Below, one piece after another: positions 1 to 8,648 of a DNA stretch of 64,000 bases. Under the pieces are notes generated by a model. It did not search any database, was not told the origin of the DNA, and saw nothing but the letters and a program-made list of their open reading frames with translations. Location of the stretch: positions 17,567 through 81,566 of the forward strand of contig NZ_JAOEJU010000028.1 of assembly GCF_025447595.1 (NCBI RefSeq), written 5' to 3'. This DNA comes from Pseudomonas koreensis (lineage in GTDB: Bacteria; Pseudomonadota; Gammaproteobacteria; Pseudomonadales; Pseudomonadaceae). Position numbers and translations under genes: made by a program. How positions within the stretch are numbered: the first letter of the stretch is position 1; each line of letters begins with the position of its first letter.

Positions 1-10
1 GATCCACCCT

Positions 11-77
11 CATCGCGAGCAGGCTCGCTCCCACAGGGAGCTGCATTCCAAATGTGGGAGCGAGCCTGCTCGCGATG
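11..77. repeat. Inverted pair of REP palindromes (REPIN-like)
   Basis: CATCGCGAGCAGGCTCGCTC is followed 17 bases after its unit by the reverse complement, so two REP units face each other around a short spacer. Related pairs occur at 21001, 31056 and 55171, with a single unit at 39081. Such elements are typical of Pseudomonas intergenic DNA. This one lies just past the 3' end of the sulfatase-like gene. Confidence 0.9.
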
Positions 78-101
78 AGGCCAGCCAAGACAACCAATAA
101 A

Positions 102-1799
102 TCACTGCCCCACCGCCACACTCGTCGGCGCTTCACCCGGCGTCACGATACTGTTCAGGTCGATGTGTTTCCATTCGGGTTTGGCCCCCAGCCGTGCATT
201 GAAGCGGTAGTTGAAGGTGAACTCATCCGCCGTCGCCACGCTCAGTGGTTTGCCGTAGACCGCTTCGATTCCCGGCAGGTCGTAGCCCATCAACTGCAAC
301 AGGGTCGGGAAGATGTTGTAGTGACTGGAGCGGTCCTTGTTCGCCGCCAGTTGCGCCGACCAGTCGAGCGTGTGCAACTGATCGCCCTGGATCACCACCA
401 GTGGCACCAGCCCTTCTTCTTCCACCGGATCGCCGCCACAATGAGTGTTCAGTCCCGGATTCCCACGCTCGTGCAAATCCTGGCCGTGATCGGAGGTGTA
501 GATCAGCAGCGCGTTGTTCAGATTGGCCTGGGTAAATACCCGGGAGAAGAACTCGCCGACATTCCACAGCACGGTGTTCTTGTAGGCGTTGCGATACAGG
601 ATCCAGTCATCCGGCTGGCCGTTGAAACCGGTGCGTTCGCCAGTGTCGGCAACTTCCGTGAACTGCCCGCGCGGCAAGGTCGGGCGGTAGGCCATGAAAG
701 CGTCCGGGTATTTGTCGTGCACCGGAAAATGCGCGCCGACCTTGTTGATCAGCACCAGCTCCGGCTTGTCGTCGTTGAGCAGTTCGATCAGCTTGGCGGC
801 AGCGGCCATGTCACGGTCGCGCACGCTGGTCTGGTCGAATTGCACGAATTCGTCAATGTCCTTTTTCTCGGCATCGTTCATCAGGTTCTGCAGGTTGCCA
901 CCGGTGCGCTGGGCGTCGATGTAGACCGTGCGCATGCCGGCCTTTTTGGCGTACTGCCAGATCGAGGGCAGCGTGCTGTTGATGCGCATGTAGTCGGCGC
1001 GCGTGCCGCCATAACGCAAGGTAACATTGGTGTCGGCGCTGCAATTGGCGATGGAGGCCGCGTAGCCGTAGTTGAAGATCTCGACACCTGGGTGCGCTTG
1101 TTTGAGGTTGCTGTGCACGCCGAACGGCGCATTGATGTCCAGGTAATTGCCGGAAATGCTCTCGTCGATGATCAGCACAATGTCATGACCGACCGCCGGA
1201 CCGTTGCGCGCCAGCGTCACCGGCTCACGCGGGCCGACGGTGTTGTGCAGCGCTTCGTAGCCGAACAGGTTCAGATAGGCCAGCGGCGTGTACATGATCG
1301 GCAAACCCCGCGCGCCCTCCCCGGCCCGCACGAACAAAACGGCACTGAGCAGCAGCACGCCGCAAAACGGTGCCGCCACGCGCAAGGCATTGGGCACCGG
1401 AATCGAATGACGGGGTTTGAGGCCGATGCCGATCAGCAACAAAAACCCGTTGAGCAGTCCATGAATGATCGCTCCCCGGTATTGATACGCGGCCTCCTGG
1501 ATGAAGCCGCCGGAATACACCAGCGAGACGAAGCTGCTGTAGGTCAGATAATCGGCAGTGACTCTGGTGTACACATCGAAGAACACGGCCGAAATAAACA
1601 TCGCTAATGCGAACAAGTGTCGAATGAAAGTCTGACGTATATAAGCCGTTAGTAATAATGCGAAAGTCAGCGCCAAAAACATCGCGCCAAAAAGCAGTAC
1701 AGAAAAACCGAACCCGATAGCATTTAACCGCTCAAGGTAATAATCGGAATAAAACAGCAGATAAATAATTAAAAGCAGTTCTTTCAGATATCGAAACAT
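102..1799 (-). CDS. Inner-membrane sulfatase-fold protein, phosphoethanolamine-transferase-like
   Basis: The 565-residue protein starts with about five hydrophobic segments (residues 5-160) and continues as a periplasmic alkaline-phosphatase/sulfatase-fold domain. Metal-site candidates are the acidic pair in HDIVLIIDES (about 212-213) and SDHGQDLHERG near residue 440. The likely nucleophile is a Ser/Thr in NCSADT (about 252-257). Known members of this architecture (EptA, CptA, OpgE) move phosphoethanolamine from phosphatidylethanolamine to lipid A, core sugars or glucans. The substrate here cannot be read from the sequence. The gene diverges from the exopolysaccharide cluster, so it could modify an envelope glycan, but that is only positional inference. 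A periplasmic sulfatase or phosphoglycerol transferase is the alternative. Confidence 0.75.
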   Translation of the reverse strand: MFRYLKELLLIIYLLFYSDYYLERLNAIGFGFSVLLFGAMFLALTFALLLTAYIRQTFIRHLFALAMFISAVFFDVYTRVTADYLTYSSFVSLVYSGGFIQEAAYQYRGAIIHGLLNGFLLLIGIGLKPRHSIPVPNALRVAAPFCGVLLLSAVLFVRAGEGARGLPIMYTPLAYLNLFGYEALHNTVGPREPVTLARNGPAVGHDIVLIIDESISGNYLDINAPFGVHSNLKQAHPGVEIFNYGYAASIANCSADTNVTLRYGGTRADYMRINSTLPSIWQYAKKAGMRTVYIDAQRTGGNLQNLMNDAEKKDIDEFVQFDQTSVRDRDMAAAAKLIELLNDDKPELVLINKVGAHFPVHDKYPDAFMAYRPTLPRGQFTEVADTGERTGFNGQPDDWILYRNAYKNTVLWNVGEFFSRVFTQANLNNALLIYTSDHGQDLHERGNPGLNTHCGGDPVEEEGLVPLVVIQGDQLHTLDWSAQLAANKDRSSHYNIFPTLLQLMGYDLPGIEAVYGKPLSVATADEFTFNYRFNARLGAKPEWKHIDLNSIVTPGEAPTSVAVGQ

Positions 1800-2192
1800 G
1801 GCGACTCCGGAACGCTTGCGAAGCGTGGAGGGTCAAGAGTTTGTCGGTCAAATTCTGACACTAGCATCGGGCCATCAAAGCGCAAGAAATGCCGGGTTTT
1901 TCATAAAAGCGTCAAAAAAACATTGACTCAAACCTGACACACCTTGATCACCGGAAGTCTTTGATTTCGAGGGTTACCACCGTTTGTCGCTTTCTTTTTA
2001 ATGTGAAAAACATGTCAAGAACGGGACAAATCCAGCTACAGCAAGCACTTGATGGCCATTCGCCCCCAAAAACGGGGGTGTTATACACCTGCAACATGTC
2101 ATTTTGCTGACATGCTTTTCCAACTCTGCGCTATACCCCTTTTGACAGTTCAAATTCGATCTTCCCACCACCGTCTTACGAGGCACGCCAAT
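1800..2192. other. Divergent intergenic region upstream of the polysaccharide cluster
   Basis: These 393 bases separate the sulfatase-like start from the UDP-glucose dehydrogenase start and contain no convincing gene. They are more AT-rich than the neighbours (for example the A-run near 1915 and the T-run near 1994). A good -35 hexamer TTGACA sits at 2142-2147, but I do not see a matching -10 at normal spacing. The region should hold promoters for both directions. Confidence 0.5.
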
Positions 2193-3545
2193 ATGGACGT
2201 GAGCGTATTTGGTACGGGCTATGTTGGCCTGATACAAGCTGCAGCACTTGCCGATGTCGGACATCGGGTTATGTGCGTAGATATTGATCCAAACAAGATC
2301 AAGCAATTACAACAGGCAGTTCCACCTATTAGTGAACCGGGCCTGTCGGCAACTTTGGAAGAGAACATCAAATCGGGCCGTTTGTTATTCAGCACCCAGG
2401 CGAGCGATGCGGTGGAACATGCCGAACTGATCTTCATTGCCGTGGGGACGCCTGCCGACGAAGACGGCTCCGCCGACCTCAGCCATGTGCTCAACGTGGC
2501 CCGGCAGATCGCCAGTTTCATGGAGGCCGACCGCACACTGATCATCAAATCCACGGTGCCGGTCGGCACGGCGGATCAGGTACTGCACACCGCCGAAGAA
2601 GAACTGCAGCGACGCGGCAAAAGCGCCCTGGCGGTGCGTCTGGTGTCCAACCCCGAATTTCTCAAGGAAGGCAGCGCCCTCGCCGACTGCATGCGGCCGG
2701 ACCGGATCATCGTCGGCACCCGCGACGACCTGGCCCGCGAGCAGATGAGCGAGCTGTACGCGCCGTTCTGCCGCAACCACGAAAAGCTGATGTTCATGGA
2801 CAACCGCAGCGCCGAGCTGACCAAGTACGCGGCCAACGCGATGCTCGCCACCCGCATCAGTTTCATGAACGAGCTGGCCAACCTCACCGAACTGCTCGGC
2901 GCCGACATCGAAGCGGTACGCAAGGGTATCGGCTCCGATCCGCGCATCGGCTATCACTTTATCTACCCCGGCTGCGGCTTCGGTGGTTCGTGCTTTCCCA
3001 AAGATTTGCGCGCCCTGCTGCACACCGCCGAACACAACGGCATGCCGCTGAAACTGCTGCGCAGCGTCACCGACGTCAACGACAGCCAGCGGCACATCCT
3101 GTTCAGCAAGCTCAAGGCGCAGTTCCCTCAAGGCCTGGCTGGCAAATCGATCGCGATCTGGGGCCTGGCGTTCAAGCCCAACACTGATGACATGCGCGAA
3201 GCCCCCAGCCGCTATTTGATGGATGCACTGTGGGCCGAAGGCGCCAGCGTGCAAGCCTACGATCCGGAAGCGATGTCCGAATGCCGGCGCATTTACGGTT
3301 ACCGCAATGACCTGCACCTGTGCGCCACTCGCGACGACACGCTGGAAGACGCCGACGCCCTGGTGATCTGCACCGAGTGGAAGAATTTCCGCGTGGTGGA
3401 TTTCGAGCTGCTGGCCAGCAAACTGCGCTCGAAAGTCATCATCGACGGACGCAATCTCTACAACCCGGAACAAGTGGCGGCCGCCGGCCTGCATTACAGC
3501 GGCATCGGTCTGCGCCACATCGCGCCTGACGGGTTGCGGCCATGA
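2193..3545 (+). CDS. ugd: UDP-glucose 6-dehydrogenase
   Basis: This 450-residue enzyme oxidises UDP-glucose twice with NAD+ to UDP-glucuronate, a precursor for uronic-acid polysaccharides. The start MDVSVFGTGYVGL places the Rossmann FGxGYVG motif at the N-terminus as in all family members. An in-frame ATG exists upstream at 2049, but the extra 48 residues resemble no part of the family. The catalytic cysteine is Cys267 in GCGFGGSCFPKD, followed by the C-terminal UDP-binding domain (IWGLAFKPNTDDMREAPS). Length is normal. The stop overlaps the next start by 4 bases (ATGA). It is the first gene of the exopolysaccharide operon, so precursor supply is made with the assembly machinery. Confidence 0.95.
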   Translation: MDVSVFGTGYVGLIQAAALADVGHRVMCVDIDPNKIKQLQQAVPPISEPGLSATLEENIKSGRLLFSTQASDAVEHAELIFIAVGTPADEDGSADLSHVLNVARQIASFMEADRTLIIKSTVPVGTADQVLHTAEEELQRRGKSALAVRLVSNPEFLKEGSALADCMRPDRIIVGTRDDLAREQMSELYAPFCRNHEKLMFMDNRSAELTKYAANAMLATRISFMNELANLTELLGADIEAVRKGIGSDPRIGYHFIYPGCGFGGSCFPKDLRALLHTAEHNGMPLKLLRSVTDVNDSQRHILFSKLKAQFPQGLAGKSIAIWGLAFKPNTDDMREAPSRYLMDALWAEGASVQAYDPEAMSECRRIYGYRNDLHLCATRDDTLEDADALVICTEWKNFRVVDFELLASKLRSKVIIDGRNLYNPEQVAAAGLHYSGIGLRHIAPDGLRP

Positions 3546-4579
3546 AAATCCTCGTCACCGGTGCAGCCGGGTTCATTGGTGCTCATTGCGTGCTGCGACT
3601 GGTGCGCGACGGGCATCAGGTGATTGGCCTGGACAACTTCAACGGCTACTACGATCCGCAACTCAAGCGCGATCGCGTGGACTGGGTGCGCGAACAGACG
3701 GGGGATTTCCAGCTCGCCACGATTGACCTGGCGGACGCGTCGGCTCTGCAAGCGCTGTTCGTGCGCGAACGGCCACAAGTGGTCGTGCACCTCGCGGCGC
3801 AGGCCGGCGTGCGCTATTCGCTGGAGAATCCACGGGCGTATCTGGACAGTAATCTCGACGGTTTCCTGAACGTACTGGAGTGCTGCCGCCGGCACCCGGT
3901 CGAACACCTGATCTACGCCTCATCGAGTTCGGTATACGGCGCCAACCAGCACACACCCTATTCGGTGCAGGACGGCGTCAATCACCCACTGTCGTTGTAC
4001 GCCGCCACCAAGAAAGCCAACGAACTGATGGCTCACAGCTACAGCCACCTGTTCGGCATCGCCTGCACCGGCCTGCGCTTTTTCACGGTGTACGGGCCCT
4101 GGGGCCGGCCAGACATGTCGCCGATCCAGTTCGCCCGGGCGATCAGCGAAGGCTCGCCACTGAAACTGTTCAACTACGGCGAACATCAGCGCGACTTCAC
4201 CTACATCGACGACATCATCGAAAGCATCGCGCGCCTGATCGAACAACCGCCACGGGCCAATCCCCAGTGGAACCGCGAACAGCCCGACCCGGCCAGCAGC
4301 ATGGCCCCGTGGCGCTTGTTCAACATCGGCGGCCAGCACCCGGTGGAACTGAAAACCTACCTCGCCCTGCTGGAAAAACACCTCGGCCAGAAAGCCGTGG
4401 TCGAGTTGCTGCCGCTGCAACCGGGCGACGTGCTCAACACCTGCGCCGAGGCCAGCGACCTGGCCCAGGCCACCGGGTTCCAGCCCCGGATCGAGCTGGA
4501 TGAGGGCCTGGGGCGATTCATCGCCTGGTTCCGCGACTACTACCCCACTGCCTGTCACCCACGCGCCGCTCGCGGCTGA
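3542..4579 (+). CDS. NAD-dependent nucleotide-sugar epimerase, probably UDP-glucuronate 4-epimerase
   Basis: The 345-residue extended short-chain dehydrogenase has the NAD-binding GAAGFIG motif at residues 7-13, a Ser-rich catalytic strand (127-130) and the YAATK catalytic pair (Tyr153, Lys157). The C-terminal half (FNIGGQHPVELKTYL, PLQPGDVLNT) is typical of the UDP-glucuronate/UDP-galacturonate 4-epimerases (CapI/WbpV-like group). Its start overlaps the ugd stop by 4 bases, which supports conversion of the Ugd product. The exact substrate is inferred from family resemblance and the neighbour. UDP-glucose 4-epimerase is the main alternative. Confidence 0.88.
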   Translation: MKILVTGAAGFIGAHCVLRLVRDGHQVIGLDNFNGYYDPQLKRDRVDWVREQTGDFQLATIDLADASALQALFVRERPQVVVHLAAQAGVRYSLENPRAYLDSNLDGFLNVLECCRRHPVEHLIYASSSSVYGANQHTPYSVQDGVNHPLSLYAATKKANELMAHSYSHLFGIACTGLRFFTVYGPWGRPDMSPIQFARAISEGSPLKLFNYGEHQRDFTYIDDIIESIARLIEQPPRANPQWNREQPDPASSMAPWRLFNIGGQHPVELKTYLALLEKHLGQKAVVELLPLQPGDVLNTCAEASDLAQATGFQPRIELDEGLGRFIAWFRDYYPTACHPRAARG

Positions 4580-4597
4580 ACCTCAGCGGAGGACTCC

Positions 4598-5344
4598 ATG
4601 ACTGGACATGAGAAAGGTGTACCGATCCAACAATTGGTGCGTGATAAACGCATGGATCCGGAACAGCGAATGCGCCTCGACGCGGCGATCCATCGTCAGG
4701 GTCGCGGCTGGTTCAGCGGCCGTGACGGCGGTCGCCCGTGGCAACTGTCGCGCACCAATCGGGTGGTGGCCTGCCTTGGCGCGCTGATGATTCTGTTGGT
4801 GTTTTCACCATTGCTGATCGGTCTGGCGCTGGCCATCAAGTTCACCAGCAAAGGCCCGGTGATGTTCGTGCAGAAACGCACCGGTTATCGCGGGCGCAAA
4901 TTCGGCATGTACAAGTTCCGGACCATGGTCGCCAACGCCGAAGAGCTCAAGGAGTCGTTGCGCCACCTGAACAAGCACGGTGCCGACGCTATCGACTTCA
5001 AGATCGACCGGGATCCGAGGATCACCGGGATCGGCGGATTCCTGCGGCGTACCAGCCTCGATGAACTGCCCAATCTGATCAACGTAGTGACCGGCGACAT
5101 GCGCCTGGTCGGCCCTCGCCCGACCTCGTTCAACGCCTACCGCTACAAGGACAGTCACCTCGCCCGCCTGGCGATCTACCCCGGCATGACCGGCCTGTGG
5201 CAGATCTCCGGACGCAGCAATATCGACTTCGACCAGCGCGTTGAGTTGGACCTCAGCTACATCGCCGAGCAGAGCCTTTTGCTTGATTTGAAGATCCTGT
5301 TGAAAACCCCTTTCAAAGTATTCAGCGGCCACGGAGCAAGCTAA
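4598..5344 (+). CDS. Undecaprenyl-phosphate sugar phosphotransferase (polyprenyl glycosylphosphotransferase)
   Basis: This 248-residue membrane enzyme should start repeat-unit synthesis by moving a sugar-1-phosphate to undecaprenyl phosphate. It has one strong hydrophobic segment (about residues 48-72) and then the conserved bacterial sugar transferase core: KFGMYKFRTM, RRTSLDELPNLINV, GDMRLVGPRP and YPGMTGLWQISGRS. It lacks the large N-terminal multi-TM/CoA-binding-like half of WcaJ-type enzymes, so it is the short form. A GGAGG ribosome-binding site precedes the ATG. The stop shares a base with the next start (TAATG). Confidence 0.92.
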   Translation: MTGHEKGVPIQQLVRDKRMDPEQRMRLDAAIHRQGRGWFSGRDGGRPWQLSRTNRVVACLGALMILLVFSPLLIGLALAIKFTSKGPVMFVQKRTGYRGRKFGMYKFRTMVANAEELKESLRHLNKHGADAIDFKIDRDPRITGIGGFLRRTSLDELPNLINVVTGDMRLVGPRPTSFNAYRYKDSHLARLAIYPGMTGLWQISGRSNIDFDQRVELDLSYIAEQSLLLDLKILLKTPFKVFSGHGAS

Positions 5345-5991
5345 TGGACGGTTCAACCAACAAAAGTCTGAGCATCGCCAGCCCCAGCGAGTCGAACCTG
5401 ACCTCGACCGTGCTGGACCTGGATCTGCGGATCCTGTTCCTGACCGCCGCCAACCCCGGCGCCGGCACCACCACCAGCGCCCTGGCCCTGGCCAGTCAAC
5501 TGGCGCAGATGAGCAGCGGTCAGGTGCTGTACGTAGACGCCAGCCAGTCGGCGACCAACCTCACGCAGCAACTGAACCTGAACAAGGAGCGCGGCCTGCG
5601 CGACCTGCTGTTCAACCCCGACAACCCGCCGCTGTTGCAGGATTGCGTGGTGCAGGTGTCGAGCCTGCCATTCCACGTGCTGCCCAACGGCCGGCCGATC
5701 CGCACCATGGAACACCTGACCGCCGAGCGCCTGAGCCCGTTGCTCGACCAGTTGGGCAGTCAGTACCGCTTCGTGGTGATCGACGGCGACGCGGTGTATT
5801 CGGCCGCCGACACGCTGGTGATCAGCACCCAGGTCGATGGCGTGGTGTTCGTGGTACGGGCCGAAGACACCCGCTGGGAAGTCGCGCAAGCGGCCGTGCA
5901 GCGGTTGACCCAAGCCGGGGCGAAAGTGGTCGGCAGCGTGTTCAACCGGCGCAAGTACTACATGCCCAAATGGCTGTACAAAAACCTGTAA
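5344..5991 (+). CDS. BY-kinase/ParA-like ATPase domain protein with degenerate P-loop
   Basis: The 215-residue soluble protein has the fold signature of the CpsD/Wzc cytoplasmic domain: a hydrophobic strand, a P-loop-like PGAGTTT, LYVDAS (Walker A'-like) and FVVIDGDAV (Walker B-like). It has no Tyr-rich C-terminal tail. In active BY-kinases the P-loop reads PGxGKS/T, so here the nucleotide-binding lysine is replaced by threonine. The second Asp of the A' motif is also lost. It follows the initiating transferase and precedes the Wza-like and Wzz-like genes, where a kinase partner normally sits. I infer a regulatory pseudo-ATPase that partners the Wzz-like protein at 7056. Autokinase activity is doubtful. 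Confidence 0.75.
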   Translation: MDGSTNKSLSIASPSESNLTSTVLDLDLRILFLTAANPGAGTTTSALALASQLAQMSSGQVLYVDASQSATNLTQQLNLNKERGLRDLLFNPDNPPLLQDCVVQVSSLPFHVLPNGRPIRTMEHLTAERLSPLLDQLGSQYRFVVIDGDAVYSAADTLVISTQVDGVVFVVRAEDTRWEVAQAAVQRLTQAGAKVVGSVFNRRKYYMPKWLYKNL

Positions 5992-6012
5992 GCAACCGCG
6001 AGGGATGACGCC

Positions 6013-7038
6013 ATGAACGCCAAGATACTGGTTCTGCTGATGCTGCCGCTCGCAGGTTGCTCAAGCACCTCCGACACTCAAAACATGCCGGTGAATATCC
6101 TCACCGCCACCCCGGCCAACGCTCAGGCCACCGACATGCCCAAGGTCGAACAGACCCTGCGCCCGCAGGATGTGCTGGATGTGATCTTCCACATCAGCAC
6201 CAGCGGCTCGGACGCCTACCGCGTGCAGTCGGGTGACCAGATCGGTCTCAACTTCACCGCTGCCAGCCAGCTCAATGGCAATCAACTGGTGCTGCCGGAC
6301 GGCACCATCGAGCTGCCGGGCGCCAACACCTCAGTGAAGATCGCCGGGCTGACCAGCGATGAAGCGCGCCAGGAAATCCAGCGCGCCTATCAGCGCAAAC
6401 AACTGTTCCAGCCCAACCGCAATCAGTTGACGGTGCAGATCATCAGCCCGCTGACCAATGAGCAGAACCTGAAAAACGCCCTCAACCATCCGGCCACCGG
6501 CATGAGCCGCGAGATCACTGTCGGCACCGACGGCTACGCGAGCTTCCCGGAAATCGGCGCCGTGCCGCTGCAAGGCATGACCGTCAACCAACTGGAAACC
6601 TTCCTCAACAAGAAGTACGCGCAACTGCCGGGGCGGATGACCGTAGACGTGTTGCTCAAGTCCACCGCCGGCAACGAAATCTATGTGCTGGGCGAAGTCG
6701 GTCAGCCGGGCTCCTACCCGATCCGCCGGCCGGTCTCGGTGCTTGAAGCGCTGACTCTGGCGCGCGGCACCAACGTCAAGGCACGGCTGGATTCGGTGGT
6801 GATCATGCGCCGTAACGGCAACCAGGTGCAGGCCGTGCGTTACGACGTCGAGAAAGCATTGTCGGGCGAGGCGCCGCAAATCGCCTACCTGCAACCGGAC
6901 GACATGCTCTACGTGCCGAAAACCAAACTGGCCAGCGCCGGCGAACTCGCCCGGCAACTGGCTGACGTGGTGCTGTTCCAGGGTGTGGGTTTCAGCTTCG
7001 GCTACCGCGTCGACAACAAAGACAGCAACAACAACTGA
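6013..7038 (+). CDS. Polysaccharide export lipoprotein (Wza/GumB/BexD family)
   Basis: The 341-residue protein begins with a lipoprotein signal (lipobox LAGC, Cys about residue 16). A Poly_export domain follows (LRPQDVLDVIFHIS to DGTIELPG), then soluble-ligand-binding beta-grasp domains, recognisable by YVLGEVGQPGSYPI and LQPDDMLYVPK. Such proteins form the outer-membrane export channel for Wzx/Wzy-dependent polysaccharides. Length matches the family. It sits between the BY-kinase-like gene and the Wzz-like gene in the same operon, the usual export-module order. Confidence 0.92.
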   Translation: MNAKILVLLMLPLAGCSSTSDTQNMPVNILTATPANAQATDMPKVEQTLRPQDVLDVIFHISTSGSDAYRVQSGDQIGLNFTAASQLNGNQLVLPDGTIELPGANTSVKIAGLTSDEARQEIQRAYQRKQLFQPNRNQLTVQIISPLTNEQNLKNALNHPATGMSREITVGTDGYASFPEIGAVPLQGMTVNQLETFLNKKYAQLPGRMTVDVLLKSTAGNEIYVLGEVGQPGSYPIRRPVSVLEALTLARGTNVKARLDSVVIMRRNGNQVQAVRYDVEKALSGEAPQIAYLQPDDMLYVPKTKLASAGELARQLADVVLFQGVGFSFGYRVDNKDSNNN

Positions 7039-7055
7039 CTCTCAGGTGACCGATC

Positions 7056-8648
7056 ATGAATCCAAAGGAAAACTACCTGCATGAGTTCTTCAGGATCTTC
7101 TTCGCCAACAAGCAACTGGTGAAGCGTGTCTTCCTGATCTTTGCAGTAATCGCGCTGGTGCTGCCACTGCTGCTCAAACAGAGCTTCGATATCACTGCCC
7201 AGGTGATCGTGCAGTCGAAAAAACTTTCCCAGGGCGACGCCACCACGTCGCTGACCGTGGATAACGCCACCTTCATTCCGCCGTCGCTGGCGGACATGGA
7301 AACCGAGAGCAATATCCTGCGCTCGCCGGCGCTGATCCGTCAGACCATCAGCGAGCTGCGCGACAAGGGCGAATACACTCCGTCGCCCGGCATGTTCAGC
7401 AAACTGGTGAGCGAGCCGTTCAAGCGCTACATCAGCTCGCCGCTGCGTCAGTACGTGATCAACCCCGTGCGCAACACGCTGGGGCTTGAGACCGATCCGG
7501 TGCGCGACACCGCGCTCGATGCACTGACCCAGCAAGCCATGGACAGCCTGAAAATCGAGACCCTGCCCGGTTCCAACGTGATCTCGATCGTCTACAGCTT
7601 CCCCGATCCGCATCAAGGCACGACCTTCGTTTCCGCCCTGCTGCAAAACTATCTGGTCAGTCGTCAGGCGCTGCAATCGATCGATTTGCCACAGTCGTTC
7701 TACGAATCGAAAAAACACCTGTACCAGGTGCGCCTCGATGGACTGGAAGGCAACCGGCAAGCCTTGCTGGAAAGTGTCGGCGCGTCCGATCCGAAAGAAG
7801 AAATCACCTTCCGCCTCAACGCGATCAACACCGAAGAGCAGGCACTGAACCTGTATCGCGATCGCCTGCTGCAAAGCCAACGCTGGCTGGAATACCTGAA
7901 AACCAGCCTGGCCGCCGCCAGCAACAACAAGCTCAATGACTACACCTTTCCCTACACCTTCACCACCACCGTGGACAACGTGGCGTTTGAAGACCGGGAA
8001 ATCAAACAGCTCGGCGAGCAACTGACCACCCAGGTCAGCCGCTACATGAACGATCTGGCCGTGTTCCAGCCCGGCAGTGAGCCGATGCTGCTGACCCGCG
8101 AACAAATCGCCCGTACCCGCCAGCAGTTCCTCAAAGTGGTGAGCAACCGCATCCAGGAACGCACCAACGACCTGGCGGTGGTGCAGCAGGTGATCGATCA
8201 GAAAACCGCGCGCATCGCCGAGTTCAAGGCACGCATCCACGAACTGCAACAGACCCAGAGCAAGCTGCGGCAAATGGATACCGAGATCGATGCGCTGCAC
8301 GCCGCTTTCTCGACCTACGCCCAGCGGTTTGCCGAAAGCAGCACCACCCGTTCGCTGAACGACGACTTGTCCAACGCCCGGGTATTGAGCCCACCGTTCG
8401 AGCCGACTGAAGCGGCGTTCCCGAAACCGATGCTGATCATTCCGTTCGGGCTGTTCACCGGTCTGTTACTCGCGATTGCACTGGTCTACGTGCGTGAGTT
8501 CTTCGATCACCGCTTCAAACACCCGGCGCAAATCAGCCACGAGCTGGGCCTGCCGGTGCTGCTGGTGATCAACGATCAAAATGCACTGCCGAGCAATCCG
8601 CACAAGAACTGGACCGTACCAAGCTTCGTGCACTGGGTGCGCAATTGA
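7056..8648 (+). CDS. Polysaccharide co-polymerase / chain-length determinant (Wzz-like)
   Basis: The 530-residue inner-membrane protein has a TM segment near residues 24-43, a long periplasmic region with heptad-rich stretches (about 210-420), and a C-terminal TM (about 452-475) preceded by a Pro-rich stretch (PPFEPTEAAFPKP). This is the polysaccharide co-polymerase topology. It lacks a fused kinase domain, so the separate protein at 5344 probably replaces it. It should control chain length and couple synthesis to the Wza-like channel. The TGA stop overlaps the next gene's TTG start. Confidence 0.88.
   Translation: MNPKENYLHEFFRIFFANKQLVKRVFLIFAVIALVLPLLLKQSFDITAQVIVQSKKLSQGDATTSLTVDNATFIPPSLADMETESNILRSPALIRQTISELRDKGEYTPSPGMFSKLVSEPFKRYISSPLRQYVINPVRNTLGLETDPVRDTALDALTQQAMDSLKIETLPGSNVISIVYSFPDPHQGTTFVSALLQNYLVSRQALQSIDLPQSFYESKKHLYQVRLDGLEGNRQALLESVGASDPKEEITFRLNAINTEEQALNLYRDRLLQSQRWLEYLKTSLAAASNNKLNDYTFPYTFTTTVDNVAFEDREIKQLGEQLTTQVSRYMNDLAVFQPGSEPMLLTREQIARTRQQFLKVVSNRIQERTNDLAVVQQVIDQKTARIAEFKARIHELQQTQSKLRQMDTEIDALHAAFSTYAQRFAESSTTRSLNDDLSNARVLSPPFEPTEAAFPKPMLIIPFGLFTGLLLAIALVYVREFFDHRFKHPAQISHELGLPVLLVINDQNALPSNPHKNWTVPSFVHWVRN

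Noticed and set aside
54..1607. A 517-codon open frame on the + strand
   Set aside because: It starts inside a REP element and is antisense to the sulfatase-like gene.
2049..2192. Upstream start for UDP-glucose dehydrogenase
   Set aside because: The 48 extra residues precede the Rossmann motif that normally starts the protein and have no family support.
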